NCBI GenBank assembly: GCA_014058105.1
Contig: JACGCM010001659.1
Location: 4,278,001 to 4,342,000 of the forward strand
DNA length: 64,000 nucleotides
Reading direction: 5' to 3'
Source: Kingdonia uniflora
Lineage: Eukaryota; Streptophyta; Magnoliopsida; Ranunculales; Circaeasteraceae
Both the position numbers and the translations under genes were made by a program. How positions within the stretch are numbered: position 1 is the first letter of the stretch; each line of letters starts with the position of its first letter. Shown here piece by piece: positions 45,201-53,766 of the stretch. Under the pieces are notes generated by a model. The model was not told where the DNA came from. It made no database searches and worked only from the letters and a program-made list of their open reading frames with translations.

Positions 45201-45309
45201 ATGCATTTAGAGCCATTACTGCAACATTGGACCTTAATTGTGGTAAAAGGTCCTTCTTCTGAACCCAAATAGATCTCACTTTCTTTCTTTCTTCTATTTC
45301 TTGAGTCAC
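42235..45309 (-). pseudogene. Copia II pol (protease, integrase, RT, RNase H)
   Basis: In order: protease WYVDSGCSRHMTGD (catalytic DSG); integrase zinc motif ELWHHRLGHVNFSD...CEPCQIGK; core ELIYMDLMGP, ICSDCGGEL (SDHGGEF in relatives) and ITPQQNGVAEQKN; RT entry [34 protein letters not shown] and [10 protein letters not shown] (YVDD catalytic pair kept); RNase H YSDADWAKN, QCTSEAEYIAV, LYCDNTCAI and RTKHIDIRFHFIRD. Frameshifts lie near 43505 and 43060, and stops occur at 45040, about 44670, about 44240 and several within RT. Domain order INT before RT identifies Ty1/copia; long C-terminal extension and gag type suggest the SIRE lineage. Confidence 0.93.
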
Positions 45310-47123
45310 ATTCCTGAAACCATTAAAGAACTTTTAGACAAAAAAGGAGTTAGCAAACGATTGGGCATATGATCGATGAGGTTTCCCTTTTTCCAAACGT
45401 AGATTATTCCTACCATAGAGTTGAAGAACATATCTACAATAGGGAGAAAGATGACCCTTTCGGCCACAAGCCTCATAATAAAATACATGAAAGACAAAAG
45501 GCTGCTCAGTCTGCCTATGAGGTGCATCAATAATACTAGGTTTGGGCAAAAATGAAGTTGAAGTAGCTTTGACAAACTTAGTGACTTGAGATGAGGTAGA
45601 TTTGACGTTTTGCTCATCAAATCCTAATCCTCTTTTGTCAGATCAATTTTTGCTCATACTTAGTATTTTGTCAATATTTTTAGCTCCATGATAAAATACT
45701 TCGAGTTTCTGTTGAGTAGAGGTCAACTCGAGTCTAAGTTTCTCAATTTCTATTTACCCCAATTTCACCTTTTCAACAGCAATGAGTCTATTTTGTTCAC
45801 ATGTCTTAAGTTGACCACTAAGAGATTGTTTCTCATTCTTAAGTTTCTTAAGCTGAGAAACAAGTTGAGAGTACAACTCTTCAAGACTCGGCTCTTCACA
45901 GTTATCACTTTCATAGTCCTTATGATCATCTCTGTCAGTTTCAAGTACAAACACATCAAAGTGATCACTACCTGAGGAAATAACAGCAATGTGAGCTCTC
46001 AAACCATTTCCTCCTTCTTGGAAGGGATCAACATGGTCATTAGAGTCATCATTACTATCATCTCACGTAGCGGTAATGTTCATAGCTTTATGATTCCTGT
46101 TAGAGCTCTTAGTGGGACAACTATGAGCATAGTGACCATACTTGTGACACCTATAACATTCAACTTTATTGAGGTCTTGGTCTGATTCATTATAAGAAGG
46201 AGTACTGGAGTTAATTTGTTTGCCATAAGACTTAACACGGTCATGAGGACGAGACTTGTAACTCACATTTTGTCCTTATTTCTCAAATTGCCTTTTTTTC
46301 AAAAAAAATCTAAATTATTGACTTATAAGAGCAATCTGAGAGTCAGAGTCAAGTTCCTCGTCATTGTCAGAAACTTAGTAGTTTTCAATATATCTGGTTC
46401 CCTGAGAAGATGAAGAGTTGGAGGGAGGAAGACTTAAATGCCACACTCTTACTCTTCTTAGGATTTTCCATTTCCATTTCCATTTTAAAAGTACGTAATT
46501 TTCCAGCAAGTGTGTCAGGTTTCATAGTTTTAATATTTTGTGCTTCCTCTATAACATCACGTCTGGATCTAAAACTCTTAGGAAGAGATCTTGAAATTTT
46601 ACGTACTATTTGAACATCGGTGTATCCAGCTCCTAAAGAGGAACTGTTGTTGACAATGTCACTAAGTTTGGCATAAGACTCACTAAAGGACTCATCCTCA
46701 CTCATTCGGATGTTCTCAAATTAAGATGTGAGCATTTGCAGTTTGCTTTCTTTAACAGTGTCATCACCTTCGTGAGTATGTATTAAGATGTCCCAAGCTT
46801 CTTTTGAAGTGGAACATGCGGATATATGCCTATACTCACTATGGTTCAGCGCATTAAAGAAAACATTAAGACCTTTAGAATTATACCCAGATGTTTCTTT
46901 TTCTTCCTTGGTCCATTGATTTCTAGGTTTAGGAATTTCTACAACAGTTGTTGGTTTACCCCGCATAACAGTAGGGGGCGTCCATCCATCTTCAATGGCA
47001 ATTCAGACATCCTCTCCCATGGATTGTAAGAAGGCAACCATTCGAACCTTTCAGTAAAGAAATTTCATGCCATCAAAGAGTGGTGGACAGTTTATAGGAC
47101 CTCCAATTTTTTTCAAAATCCAT
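45310..47123 (-). pseudogene. Copia II gag
   Basis: Gag starts at ATG 47123 (MDFEKN, one frameshift from the expected IGGPINCPPLFDG). It continues PRNQWTKEEKETSGYNSKG, CSTSKEAWDILIHTHEGDD and DVIEEAQNIKTMKPDTLAGK. It has the CCHC knuckle CYRCHKYGHYAHSC (about 46170-46125), a coiled-coil segment (LYSQLVSQLKKLKNEKQSLS) and a second knuckle CGRKGHLSPYC. The domain order equals that of copia I gag. Stops and frame changes near 46720, 46385 and 45750 break it. Confidence 0.88.
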
Positions 47124-47198
47124 TAAATCAAGTACGTACAAACACAGGATCACCGCTCAGGATATAAAGCCTACAAGCGATTCTTCTCTGATACCAAT

Positions 47199-48188
47199 TG
47201 AAATTCTATGTGCTTGTAATTAATGTATTTTGAGAAAATAGATCAGAACAATTCCTATTAATCAATAGTCTAAGGTTAAACATAAACAATCAAAAGCAAA
47301 GACACAGAATTAAAGGACACAAGCAAATGTTCACCCTGTGGAAACTTCTTACTCAGGAGAAAAACTACAGGTCATTGTCGAGGATCACGACAACCAAAAG
47401 TTACACTAATCAAAAAGAGTTATACATAATTACACTTACAGCTTTAATAACCTAGTCTCAAGATTGTCACTCTTCTGACTAAAGTTGTGCGCTCCATCTT
47501 CTTCTTGTTCTCACAACAACTCTTCTTGATCTCTCACCAGGAAACTTCTTCTATTCTCGCAGCAGCCCTTCTTGATGTCTCACCAAGAAACTTCTTCCAG
47601 AATCGCTCTTGAACAAATAATTGAGAAGTCTTTGAAACCCTAACTCAACATCAATCTAAAGATCAAAAGATGATTTATTGATCTTGAGTTCTTCTTACTC
47701 TCTGATAAAGTCTTTTTAGAACCTTTAGAAAGAAAAATCTTTTGGCCAAGAAAAAAGCTAGAGAGAAAAAGAAACTAGGGTTTCTTTAAATAATAGTTCT
47801 ATTTCTCTCGATATTCGTTTGAGCAAGACCAAAATTCGTTCGAACGAATCACGTCTAATTTGGCTAAAAACCCTAGAAAGTTTACATCTCGTTCGAAGGA
47901 AAAAAGTCTCGTTCGAACGACAATTGTATGTAGGCCAAATTCCAGGGGACTTAACACTTCGTTCAAACGATAAGAAAACTCGTTCGAACGACAATTGCAT
48001 ATGGGCCAAATTCCAGGGGACTTGACACTTCGTTCAAACGACAAGAAAATTCGTTCGAATGACAAAATAGAAAAGGACTCCTTCCTTTTATCAGAGAGTA
48101 ATACTTACCTTTTGTCCAGTGATCTGTGTCTTCGACTGAAACAACCAGAAACTCCATAAACACAAAATGAGATAAATAAAACCTTTCA
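47199..48188 (-). repeat. 5' LTR of copia II
   Basis: 990-bp LTR with palindromes between about 47835 and 48061 and TTTAAATA at 47785-47792. The primer site on its inner side reads TGGTATCAGAGAAGAATCGC on the minus strand. Confidence 0.93.
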
Positions 48189-49108
48189 GGTTTATCAACC
48201 TGGATTAACCAAATTATTTGAAAAGATATTAGACCATAAAGCAATAAAGGCTTAAACATTTTGGGAAAGATTAATTTGAGAAGACATATGGACCATCCAT
48301 CCGGCTTTGATATAATTGAGTTAATTCCCTTGCCCATTTTCGACGTTAATTAAAGCTCCACTGAATTCAGAGTCTCTGATCAATGGTTGGTATATAGCAA
48401 TTGTCGCTTTACCTCCCCGGTATATCTTCGTTTTGTTTTTTGATTTTGTACGGATACCCGTGGCCTAAGCAAGAAGAGAAAAAGAAAAAATATTTTCTTC
48501 AAGGAATAATAATTGAACTTAATCTGATCGTATTTCATGCAAAGGAATGACAAGTCAATTAAAACTTACATAATACCGGTAGAAATCGTCTTCTAGTAAT
48601 GTTTGCTGATAATTTTTAAGCCACGGCCTCTACTTTGCCATGTCCTTGTTCTGAGTCCTCCTTATCAGAACAGTCCCAACGGGACACATTTTCTTATGTC
48701 TAGCAACTTTATTTGGGGAAGCCTTAATAGCCGTTTCTAGCAGACTGAATTGGGGTGGTATCTATTTATGCAAAATAGGCCTAACATGTTTGTTTTTGTA
48801 ACATCAAATATGCAAAGTTATTATGCCATGAAAAAAAAAAATCGAATATACCCGAACTTTGTGATTTGTAAGTAAAGGATGGCTAAGCGATGGTTGCTTA
48901 TGTGTACGGACACAGTCATATATATCGCCATAATCAGTCTGTGACAAACAATATTATTACCACCGAAACTTGCAGAAATTCTCAATACAAAATAAATTAA
49001 TAAATAGAAATAGTGTAAATGAGATACCGCACCTTAATAGTAAGGGAATGTGAAACAACCATTAACGGCAGACATTGTTACCCAGAAAATGATGAAAACC
49101 ATTAACAT
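48189..49108 (-). pseudogene. Neprosin pseudogene, 5' exons
   Basis: Exon 1 starts at ATG 49108 and encodes MLMVFIIFWVTMSAVNG, a good signal peptide, with a donor after TACTATTAAG near 49030. Another exon ends at a GTAAGT near 48566 and holds MCPVGTVLIRRTQNKD, the conserved CPxGTVPIRR block of the neprosin activation peptide. A third follows TTGCTTAG near 48468 (GHGYPYKI, then ATIAIYQPLIRDSEFSGAL and IKAGWM). The next exon starts at VDKPLYGD (48199) and is cut five bases later by copia II, continuing at 37555-37514 as TRLFVAWT before GTAAGT. Stops interrupt at least two exons. Confidence 0.72.
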
Positions 49109-49358
49109 TTTACCCCGTCTCCTCTTTGGAGTTAGGATTAACCTTTAGGTTAAGGGTAATAAACCGATATCCTTGACTTGTGGAGCTATTTCTTGGATAC
49201 CAAGGGGTTCCTATTATGGGGCAGTTTTTATCTAAAACTTTTTAATTTTAGATACTGAGTATGATGCAATGGATTATTCTCAACAATAGCAAATTTAGGA
49301 TATTGCTTAAAGCAATGAAAATGCAAATGTTTGCAGGAGCGGAGCCAAAGATTTTGAA

Positions 49359-49562
49359 GTGGGTATTTTGGTAATTTTACTTATATTAGTTTTCAAATGC
49401 GAAGGGACCTCGACTGAGACAAACAGTCCAATTTGCCTTAATTGCTTCCCATCTTCCCCTCATTGTCATGGGCGTTGTTTTACCTATGGGTTGAACTATG
49501 ATAATTTCGGTCGCCAGAGATGCATCTTCACCAGGAAGCACTCCGAAAGACAATGTTCTTAA
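49359..49562 (+). CDS. Small cysteine-rich ORF, possible exon of a secreted peptide
   Basis: The frame reads VGILVILLILVFKCEG, a hydrophobic stretch like a signal peptide, followed by a Cys-rich segment with spacing C-x2-C-x6-C-x3-C-x12-C-x10-C (CLNC...HCHGRC...RCIF...RQCS). It has no ATG: the frame opens upstream after a possible acceptor (ATGTTTGCAG at 49336) and begins with a GTG in the ORF call. It might be the second exon of a defensin-like or similar peptide gene, or a chance ORF. No homologue was recognised. Confidence 0.3.
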   Translation: MGILVILLILVFKCEGTSTETNSPICLNCFPSSPHCHGRCFTYGLNYDNFGRQRCIFTRKHSERQCS

Positions 49563-49582
49563 AACCAATGGGGTAAATTTGA

Positions 49583-49735
49583 ATTCTTAGCCTTTATGGG
49601 TTAGATTCAAGCGCAGTTATCGCAGATGGAGCGTCCGTTGTATCGTTTTAGGTATTGGGATTCTCAACTTTTATGGGTTGGATTCAAGTGTAGTTGTCAC
49701 AGATGGTGCGTCCGTTGTACCATTTTTGTTAAATC
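49583..49735. repeat. 77-bp tandem duplication
   Basis: Two adjacent copies (49583-49659 and 49660-49735) share TTTATGGGTT(A/G)GATTCAAG and GATGG(A/T)GCGTCCGTTGTA. Scattered differences show it is not recent. Confidence 0.75.
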
Positions 49736-49802
49736 TTAGAAGATCATTATCTTTAAATGATAACCGACACGTGGAGATGCATTGGGTGGGATGTATCTTT
49801 CG

Positions 49803-49993
49803 GAAAACATTTATTTGAAAAAAAAAAAAATCTCTTTCCCCCCACTATTCCACATGAAATCGCACTTGCCCCCCCACTGTTGGTCAAAATTTGAGGATGG
49901 ACCCCAAAACAGGCTTGACCTGCGTTGACTGGTCTTATTTAAGTGAAGTTTCAACTTTGCCCTCGTGTGCAAGGCATGTAAGACAATAATTCA
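49803..49993 (+). repeat. Left TIR of the MULE
   Basis: About 190 bp, containing CCACATGAAATCGCACTTGC, GAGGATGGACCCCAAAACA and GACTGGTCTTATTTAAGTGAAG, which are repeated inverted in the right TIR. The CT-rich stretch 50090-50190, with (TATC)n, follows and is probably the leader of the GRF gene. Confidence 0.85.
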
Positions 49994-50110
49994 GGCACCC
50001 AGTTTAAAACTGACCTCGAATAACCCATCATATCCAAAAATATGACCGTTGGTCATCTTCTCCAAATAGTCTTTCTCACTCCAAACTTCATCTTCCTCAT
50101 ATAGTCTTTA

Positions 50111-50143
<33 letters not shown>

Positions 50144-50205
50144 TTATCTCTATTCTTTCTCAACTAGTCTTTTTTTTCTATCTATCTATATTTCTGTGAA
50201 TTGCG

Positions 50206-50941
50206 ATGGGAGGTGGATTAGGAACTAATGTAAGTAGATTTTCTTCTTATCTTGTTTGGTTATTTAAGTTAAAATGAATTTTTTCTTTGCAATTATTGTT
50301 TTCTGCCATTAAAGCTGTTTTGAAGGTTTGGGGCCCAAAGAAAAATTGCAGGAACTTTTATGGGGGGTTAAGTCTAACAGCATGCATATTCACAGGTTGA
50401 GAATTGTGTAATTTGTGGTGAAGGCCATCAAACTTTGTTGGAGTGTCCATGGATATATAGCAGATGCAAGAAATAGGGATGTAATGAGATTATGATTCTG
50501 AAGGTATCAAACTCTAAAGCAAATCCCAATAGGTTATTTCTAAGCTGTCAATACTCCAAGTATAATGCCTTCAAGTGGCTATCTGATGCCATCAAGGAGT
50601 CAAAATGTGAGCCTGGGCCATCATTCAATGGGGGATGTTGTGGTTGTGCCTCCTTTGACCACTGGTGGAAGGAATGTCCATGGAGAACATCAAATTGTGG
50701 TTGTGGTGCCCCAAGGAACTTGTGCGCTTCTAAAACATAAGCAACAAAAGGTCAAAAGTTTCTTAAATGTATCAACTCCCAATATTTGAAGTTTGTTTGG
50801 CTGAAAGAGGCAATGCAAGATGAAGAGAATAATTTAGATGAGGAAAAAAACAAGAATGGACAACTCAATGTTAAGATGACTGTGAGCATGGACTTAAATG
50901 ATTTATGTAGGGGATTTAAAGGGAAGACTACACTTGGTTGA
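50206..50941 (+). pseudogene. MULE accessory gene: zinc-knuckle and GRF zinc-finger protein
   Basis: Exon 1 (50206-50229, MGGGLGTN) ends at GTAAGT, and exon 2 (50396-50941) follows TTCACAG. The protein reads a CCHC-like knuckle (CVICGEGHQTLLECPW), a GRF-type finger (CNEIMILKVSNSKANPNRLF then FLSCQYSKYNAFKWL), a second knuckle (GCCGCASFDHWWKECPW), a second GRF-like finger (CGCGAPRNLC...KFLKCINSQYLKFVWL) and an acidic tail ending at TGA 50939-50941. GRF fingers bind single-stranded nucleic acid in other proteins. Stops at 50474 and 50738 break the frame. It converges on the transposase, as mudrB does in MuDR, but is unrelated to mudrB as far as I can tell. Confidence 0.7.
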
Positions 50942-51242
50942 ATATTCCCTTTTCTGATTAAAATATGTCTATTGTAGAGGACTTAAATGTCTGTTGTTTA
51001 AGGTTTTTAATCTTGATTAATGAAGTCGGTTGTCCTTTTTCTGAATCCAAGTGTATCTATTTCTATCTTATGGTTTCCATGTAAAACAAGCATTTCATTA
51101 ACAAGGAGAGAAATCAAAAACTGAACAACTAAAATAGTCTTTGCAATTAGATCAAAAAATAGGTAAAACACAATCATTTCATTAATCAAAACAGGCAAAA
51201 AATAGTCTCCTCCTACCTAGATCCCCCACCTAAAAGCCAAAC

Positions 51243-51623
51243 CTAACTACATCCCCCACCTGCATCCCCACCTACAACTCCACCACCATCCCCACCTGCA
51301 ACCCCTCCATCATCCCCAGTATCATCACTGTCATCCTCTTCAGTTTCAGTCTCCTCCTCAGACTTACCATCATCACTGTCATCATCTTCCTTCTCATCTT
51401 CATCACTTTCATCATCTTCCTTCTCTTCTTCACCTTCATCATCTTCCTTCTCCTCTTCACTTTCATCATTATCCCCATTATCATCACTTTCATTATTATC
51501 TGATGAATCATCACCCCACCTACACTACCACTCATTTTCCTCTTCTTCATCACTAGTTATGTACCTAGTTCCCCTTGAAGAATTGTACCTCTCACCATAC
51601 ATCCACTCATTATCTGAATCCAT
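51243..51623 (-). pseudogene. Acidic Asp/Glu-rich ORF downstream of MULE transposase
   Basis: From ATG 51623 the minus strand reads MDSDNEWMYGERYNSS, TSDEEEENEW and a stop (51527-51525). It then continues in frame as a long acidic run (DNDESEEEKEDDEGEEEKED and similar) and a Gly/Asp tail (GGDGGGVVGGDAGGG) to TAG at 51243. The run is built of degenerate ESEEEKEDDE units. It could be a separate small MULE gene or a displaced exon of the transposase gene. The Lys/Met-rich ORF 51272-51553 in another frame is a shadow. Confidence 0.45.
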
Positions 51624-51886
51624 GCCTAGTTTATTTTTCTTTGATATGAGGATTGATAGAAGAGGATGGGGATGTTAATAGGTCATTTATAGATTAATTT
51701 GCACTAAACTAGAAGATAAGGGGCATTTAAACCTTAGTATTCCCCAAAACAAAAAATAGTCATGAGTAATGTGGTTGGGGGTTATAGTACCTGACCTAAT
51801 TCCATGTATCAACACCATATGCACTACATTACTTCCCACCCTGCATAAAAAAAGAATTTGAAAATTAGTAACACTGCACAAAAATT

Positions 51887-52205
51887 ATAGTACCTGTAAA
51901 TGGTTGGGAGTTATAGTACCTGTAATGGTTAGGGGTTATAGTACCTGTTATGGTTAGGGGTTATGGTACCTGCAATACTGCACAAAAATAACAAGAGAAC
52001 AATTGGCTGGAAAATATTGGATAGACCAAAAATAGAAGTGCATACATAATGTGTTACAAAATAACAAAAGACCAACAAGAGAACAATAGGCTGGAAAATA
52101 TTGGAAAATACACTAGTTCTGCATATATAATGTGTTACAAAATAGAAGTGCATACATAATGTGTCAATACACTTGTACTGCATACATAATGTGTTACACA
52201 AATAG
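51887..52205. repeat. Short tandem repeats between the convergent MULE genes
   Basis: 51887-51985 contains four copies of a 25-26-bp unit TTATAGTACCTGTAATGGTTAGGGG. 52031-52205 contains three to four copies of GAAGTGCATACATAATGTGTTACAAAAT-like units, with AACAAGAGAACAATNGGCTGGAAAATATTGG twice (about 51989 and 52077). The latter phrase also occurs near 59070 and 59130 in the transposase intron. Confidence 0.7.
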
Positions 52206-52239
52206 AAGTGGATAATCCAAAATTATATTATATTCTTGT

Positions 52240-52745
52240 TTATGGTCTCCAAATCCTGCTTGGTGGTTGAAAACTCTTTTTGTAAGGGTTTAAAGTTAAA
52301 GCCTGAGACTGTTGTGCTGGAGCCTGAAGGTTAAAGGTTCTAGTTGCACGACCTCCAGTTGCACCACCTCTATTTGTACTGGGTCCTGCATTTCCACCAA
52401 CATTGGGACCTCTATTTGCACCACCTCTGGTCCTTGAACTCCCCTTGCTACCACCCCTTATACCACCTCTTGTTGAACCTTCTCTAAAAAGGTCAATCCC
52501 AATCCCTATTGCCCCTCCAAAGCTGTTCAAATGAGTAAATATACCTCCACTTCTCCCACCCTTTGTGCTGCTTGATCTCCCTCTGGTCCTACCTCTACCT
52601 CCCACATTTGGTGTTGTAGGTGGCTGATTGGTGTTCCTCCTGTGCTCAGCTCTACTTGAGTGTGTATCAGCCCTTTGTCTTTGTCTTGTGATCATACTTT
52701 CCTCTGTCTGCCAGATCCCCTTACCAATGGTGAGGGCAAGAAATC
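52240..52745 (-). pseudogene. MULE transposase, C-terminal tail (RGG-rich)
   Basis: After the CACTA insertion the minus strand resumes as FLPSPLVRGSGRQRK, the equivalent of the PPxxRRxPGRPKK block at the C-terminus of MULE transposases. After a frameshift it continues as a Gly/Arg-rich tail (NVGGRGRTRGRSSS, RGGIRGGSKGSSRTRGG) that ends at 52240. Such RGG/AT-hook-like tails can bind nucleic acid. The exon is separated from the rest of the gene by the 6.3-kb CACTA element. Confidence 0.68.
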
Positions 52746-53104
52746 ATCACACTACGTGAAAAACGGCTATTAACGACGGATATAACTGCCGTTATTACCT
52801 TATTTACGACTTATATTTTGTCGCTAAAACCTATCGCCAAAAATGGAGTCGTTATTGTTACCGACGGTTATAAATGTTGTGCTTTTACAACATATAAATA
52901 TGTCATTCTTAATAAAAATACGACGCTTATAAATGTTGCACTTTTTATCATTTTATGGAGACAAAAGTCGTTTAATTTTAACATAAGCCACAAATATATA
53001 TGTCGTTATTTCTGTCGTCTCACAGGGAAAACGTCATTTAAAATTAACCATATACAACAAACACATATGTTGTTTTTGAGAAAAATAATTACCCCGTCAA
53101 AATT

Positions 53105-53175
53105 TGGACTAGATGGATTCAAACCATCAACCTCTCAATTTTTGAGCGCTCTATCCATTTTGAGCTCGTAGTCTA
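53105..53175 (-). tRNA. Degenerate tRNA-like sequence
   Basis: On the minus strand a 71-base stretch can fold much like a tRNA: acceptor arms TAGACTA/TAGTCCA (6 of 7 pair), D-stem GCTC/GAGC around AAAATGGATA, and a perfect T-arm GATGG-TTTGAAT-CCATC. The anticodon arm is short or mispaired (CTCAAAAATTGAG), so the anticodon is not assignable and there is one extra base before the D-stem. It is most likely a pseudo-tRNA or tRNA-derived piece in the CACTA subterminal region. The internal promoter boxes (TGGATAGAGC and GTTTGAATCC) are close to consensus. Confidence 0.35.
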
Positions 53176-53766
53176 TACAAAAATCAAATCATACAAAAGC
53201 TAATCACCATAAAAAGTATAAATAATACACAATTTTAAACAAGTCTAGTGCAAAGTTCATTTTCAAAAATCCATAGAAAACCCAAGGAAATAAAACTATG
53301 CATAGCTAAGAAGATACCTCTATCTTGCAATTTTAGACTCCAAGGACAAGAGCAAAATCATCGGTACAGTGCCCTATTAGCTGCATTATCTTAAAACTCA
53401 TAAGGCCCTTGTAAACTTAAAAAATCCCTCAAATTTAGCAAGCCAAATTTACAAAAATTGTTAAAGATGCAAAATCGTAAGGCTATAAAGAAGGATACAT
53501 ATATAAAAAATTCTATTCAGTAGAAACTTTATCATTAGCTCTCAGATTGCATGTTTACAAAGGTGTACCTTTTCTCGGTGGCTTCATAACAGGAAAAATA
53601 CAGCAACACGAACTAATGGGACAACTTGCCAATTTTTTTGGCAAAAGGAAACTATGATAGTTGACTTTAAGTTACGCTACTAAGAGGCCAGGTAACGAAC
53701 CTGTCGTTACCCATCTACATAGCTGGCATAATCTAACTCATAAATACAATGAGTTTACAAACATAC

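Larger units (their letters stand above)
37561..48188 (-). mobile_element. Complete SIRE-like Ty1/copia element (copia II)
   Basis: A 10.6-kb element on the minus strand. LTRs lie at 47199-48188 (5') and 37561-38530 (3'), with termini TGAAAGG...GAATTTCA in element orientation and a perfect 5-bp duplication GGTTT (37556-37560 and 48189-48193). The primer site TGGTATCAGAGAAG follows the 5' LTR and the polypurine tract AACCAAAAGGGGAGAT precedes the 3' LTR. Order: gag, protease, integrase, RT, RNase H, long non-coding region, extra ORF with its own promoter-like region, 3' LTR. It lies inside an exon of the neprosin pseudogene. Confidence 0.95.
34431..49108 (-). pseudogene. Neprosin-family gene (DUF239), broken by transposons
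   Basis: Minus-strand exons spell a neprosin-type secreted protein in order: signal peptide (49108), an activation-peptide segment with MCPVGTVLIRR, the first catalytic-domain block, LYGDNSTRLFVAWT, TGCRGTRCPGFV, and WWLMVENDVIGYWP/IEWGGQVY. Neprosins are glutamic-type prolyl endopeptidases best known from pitcher plants; related DUF239 proteins are common in plants and often secreted. The gene is disrupted by copia II (37561-48188) inside the LYGD exon, a MULE-type MITE in the following intron, an LTR-like block in another intron, and several stops (for example in the exons at 48650 and 48370). It cannot make an intact protein. Confidence 0.8.
49109..49802. other. Upstream flank of neprosin gene, before the MULE
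   Basis: The stretch holds the small Cys-rich ORF and the 77-bp tandem duplication listed separately; otherwise no gene is visible. It may include the neprosin promoter (minus strand), though no clear TATA box was identified. Confidence 0.4.

Noticed and set aside
51272..51553. Met/Lys/Arg-rich ORF of 93 codons
   Set aside because: It is the shifted frame of the GAT/GAA repeats that encode the acidic ORF 51623-51243; composition is an artefact.
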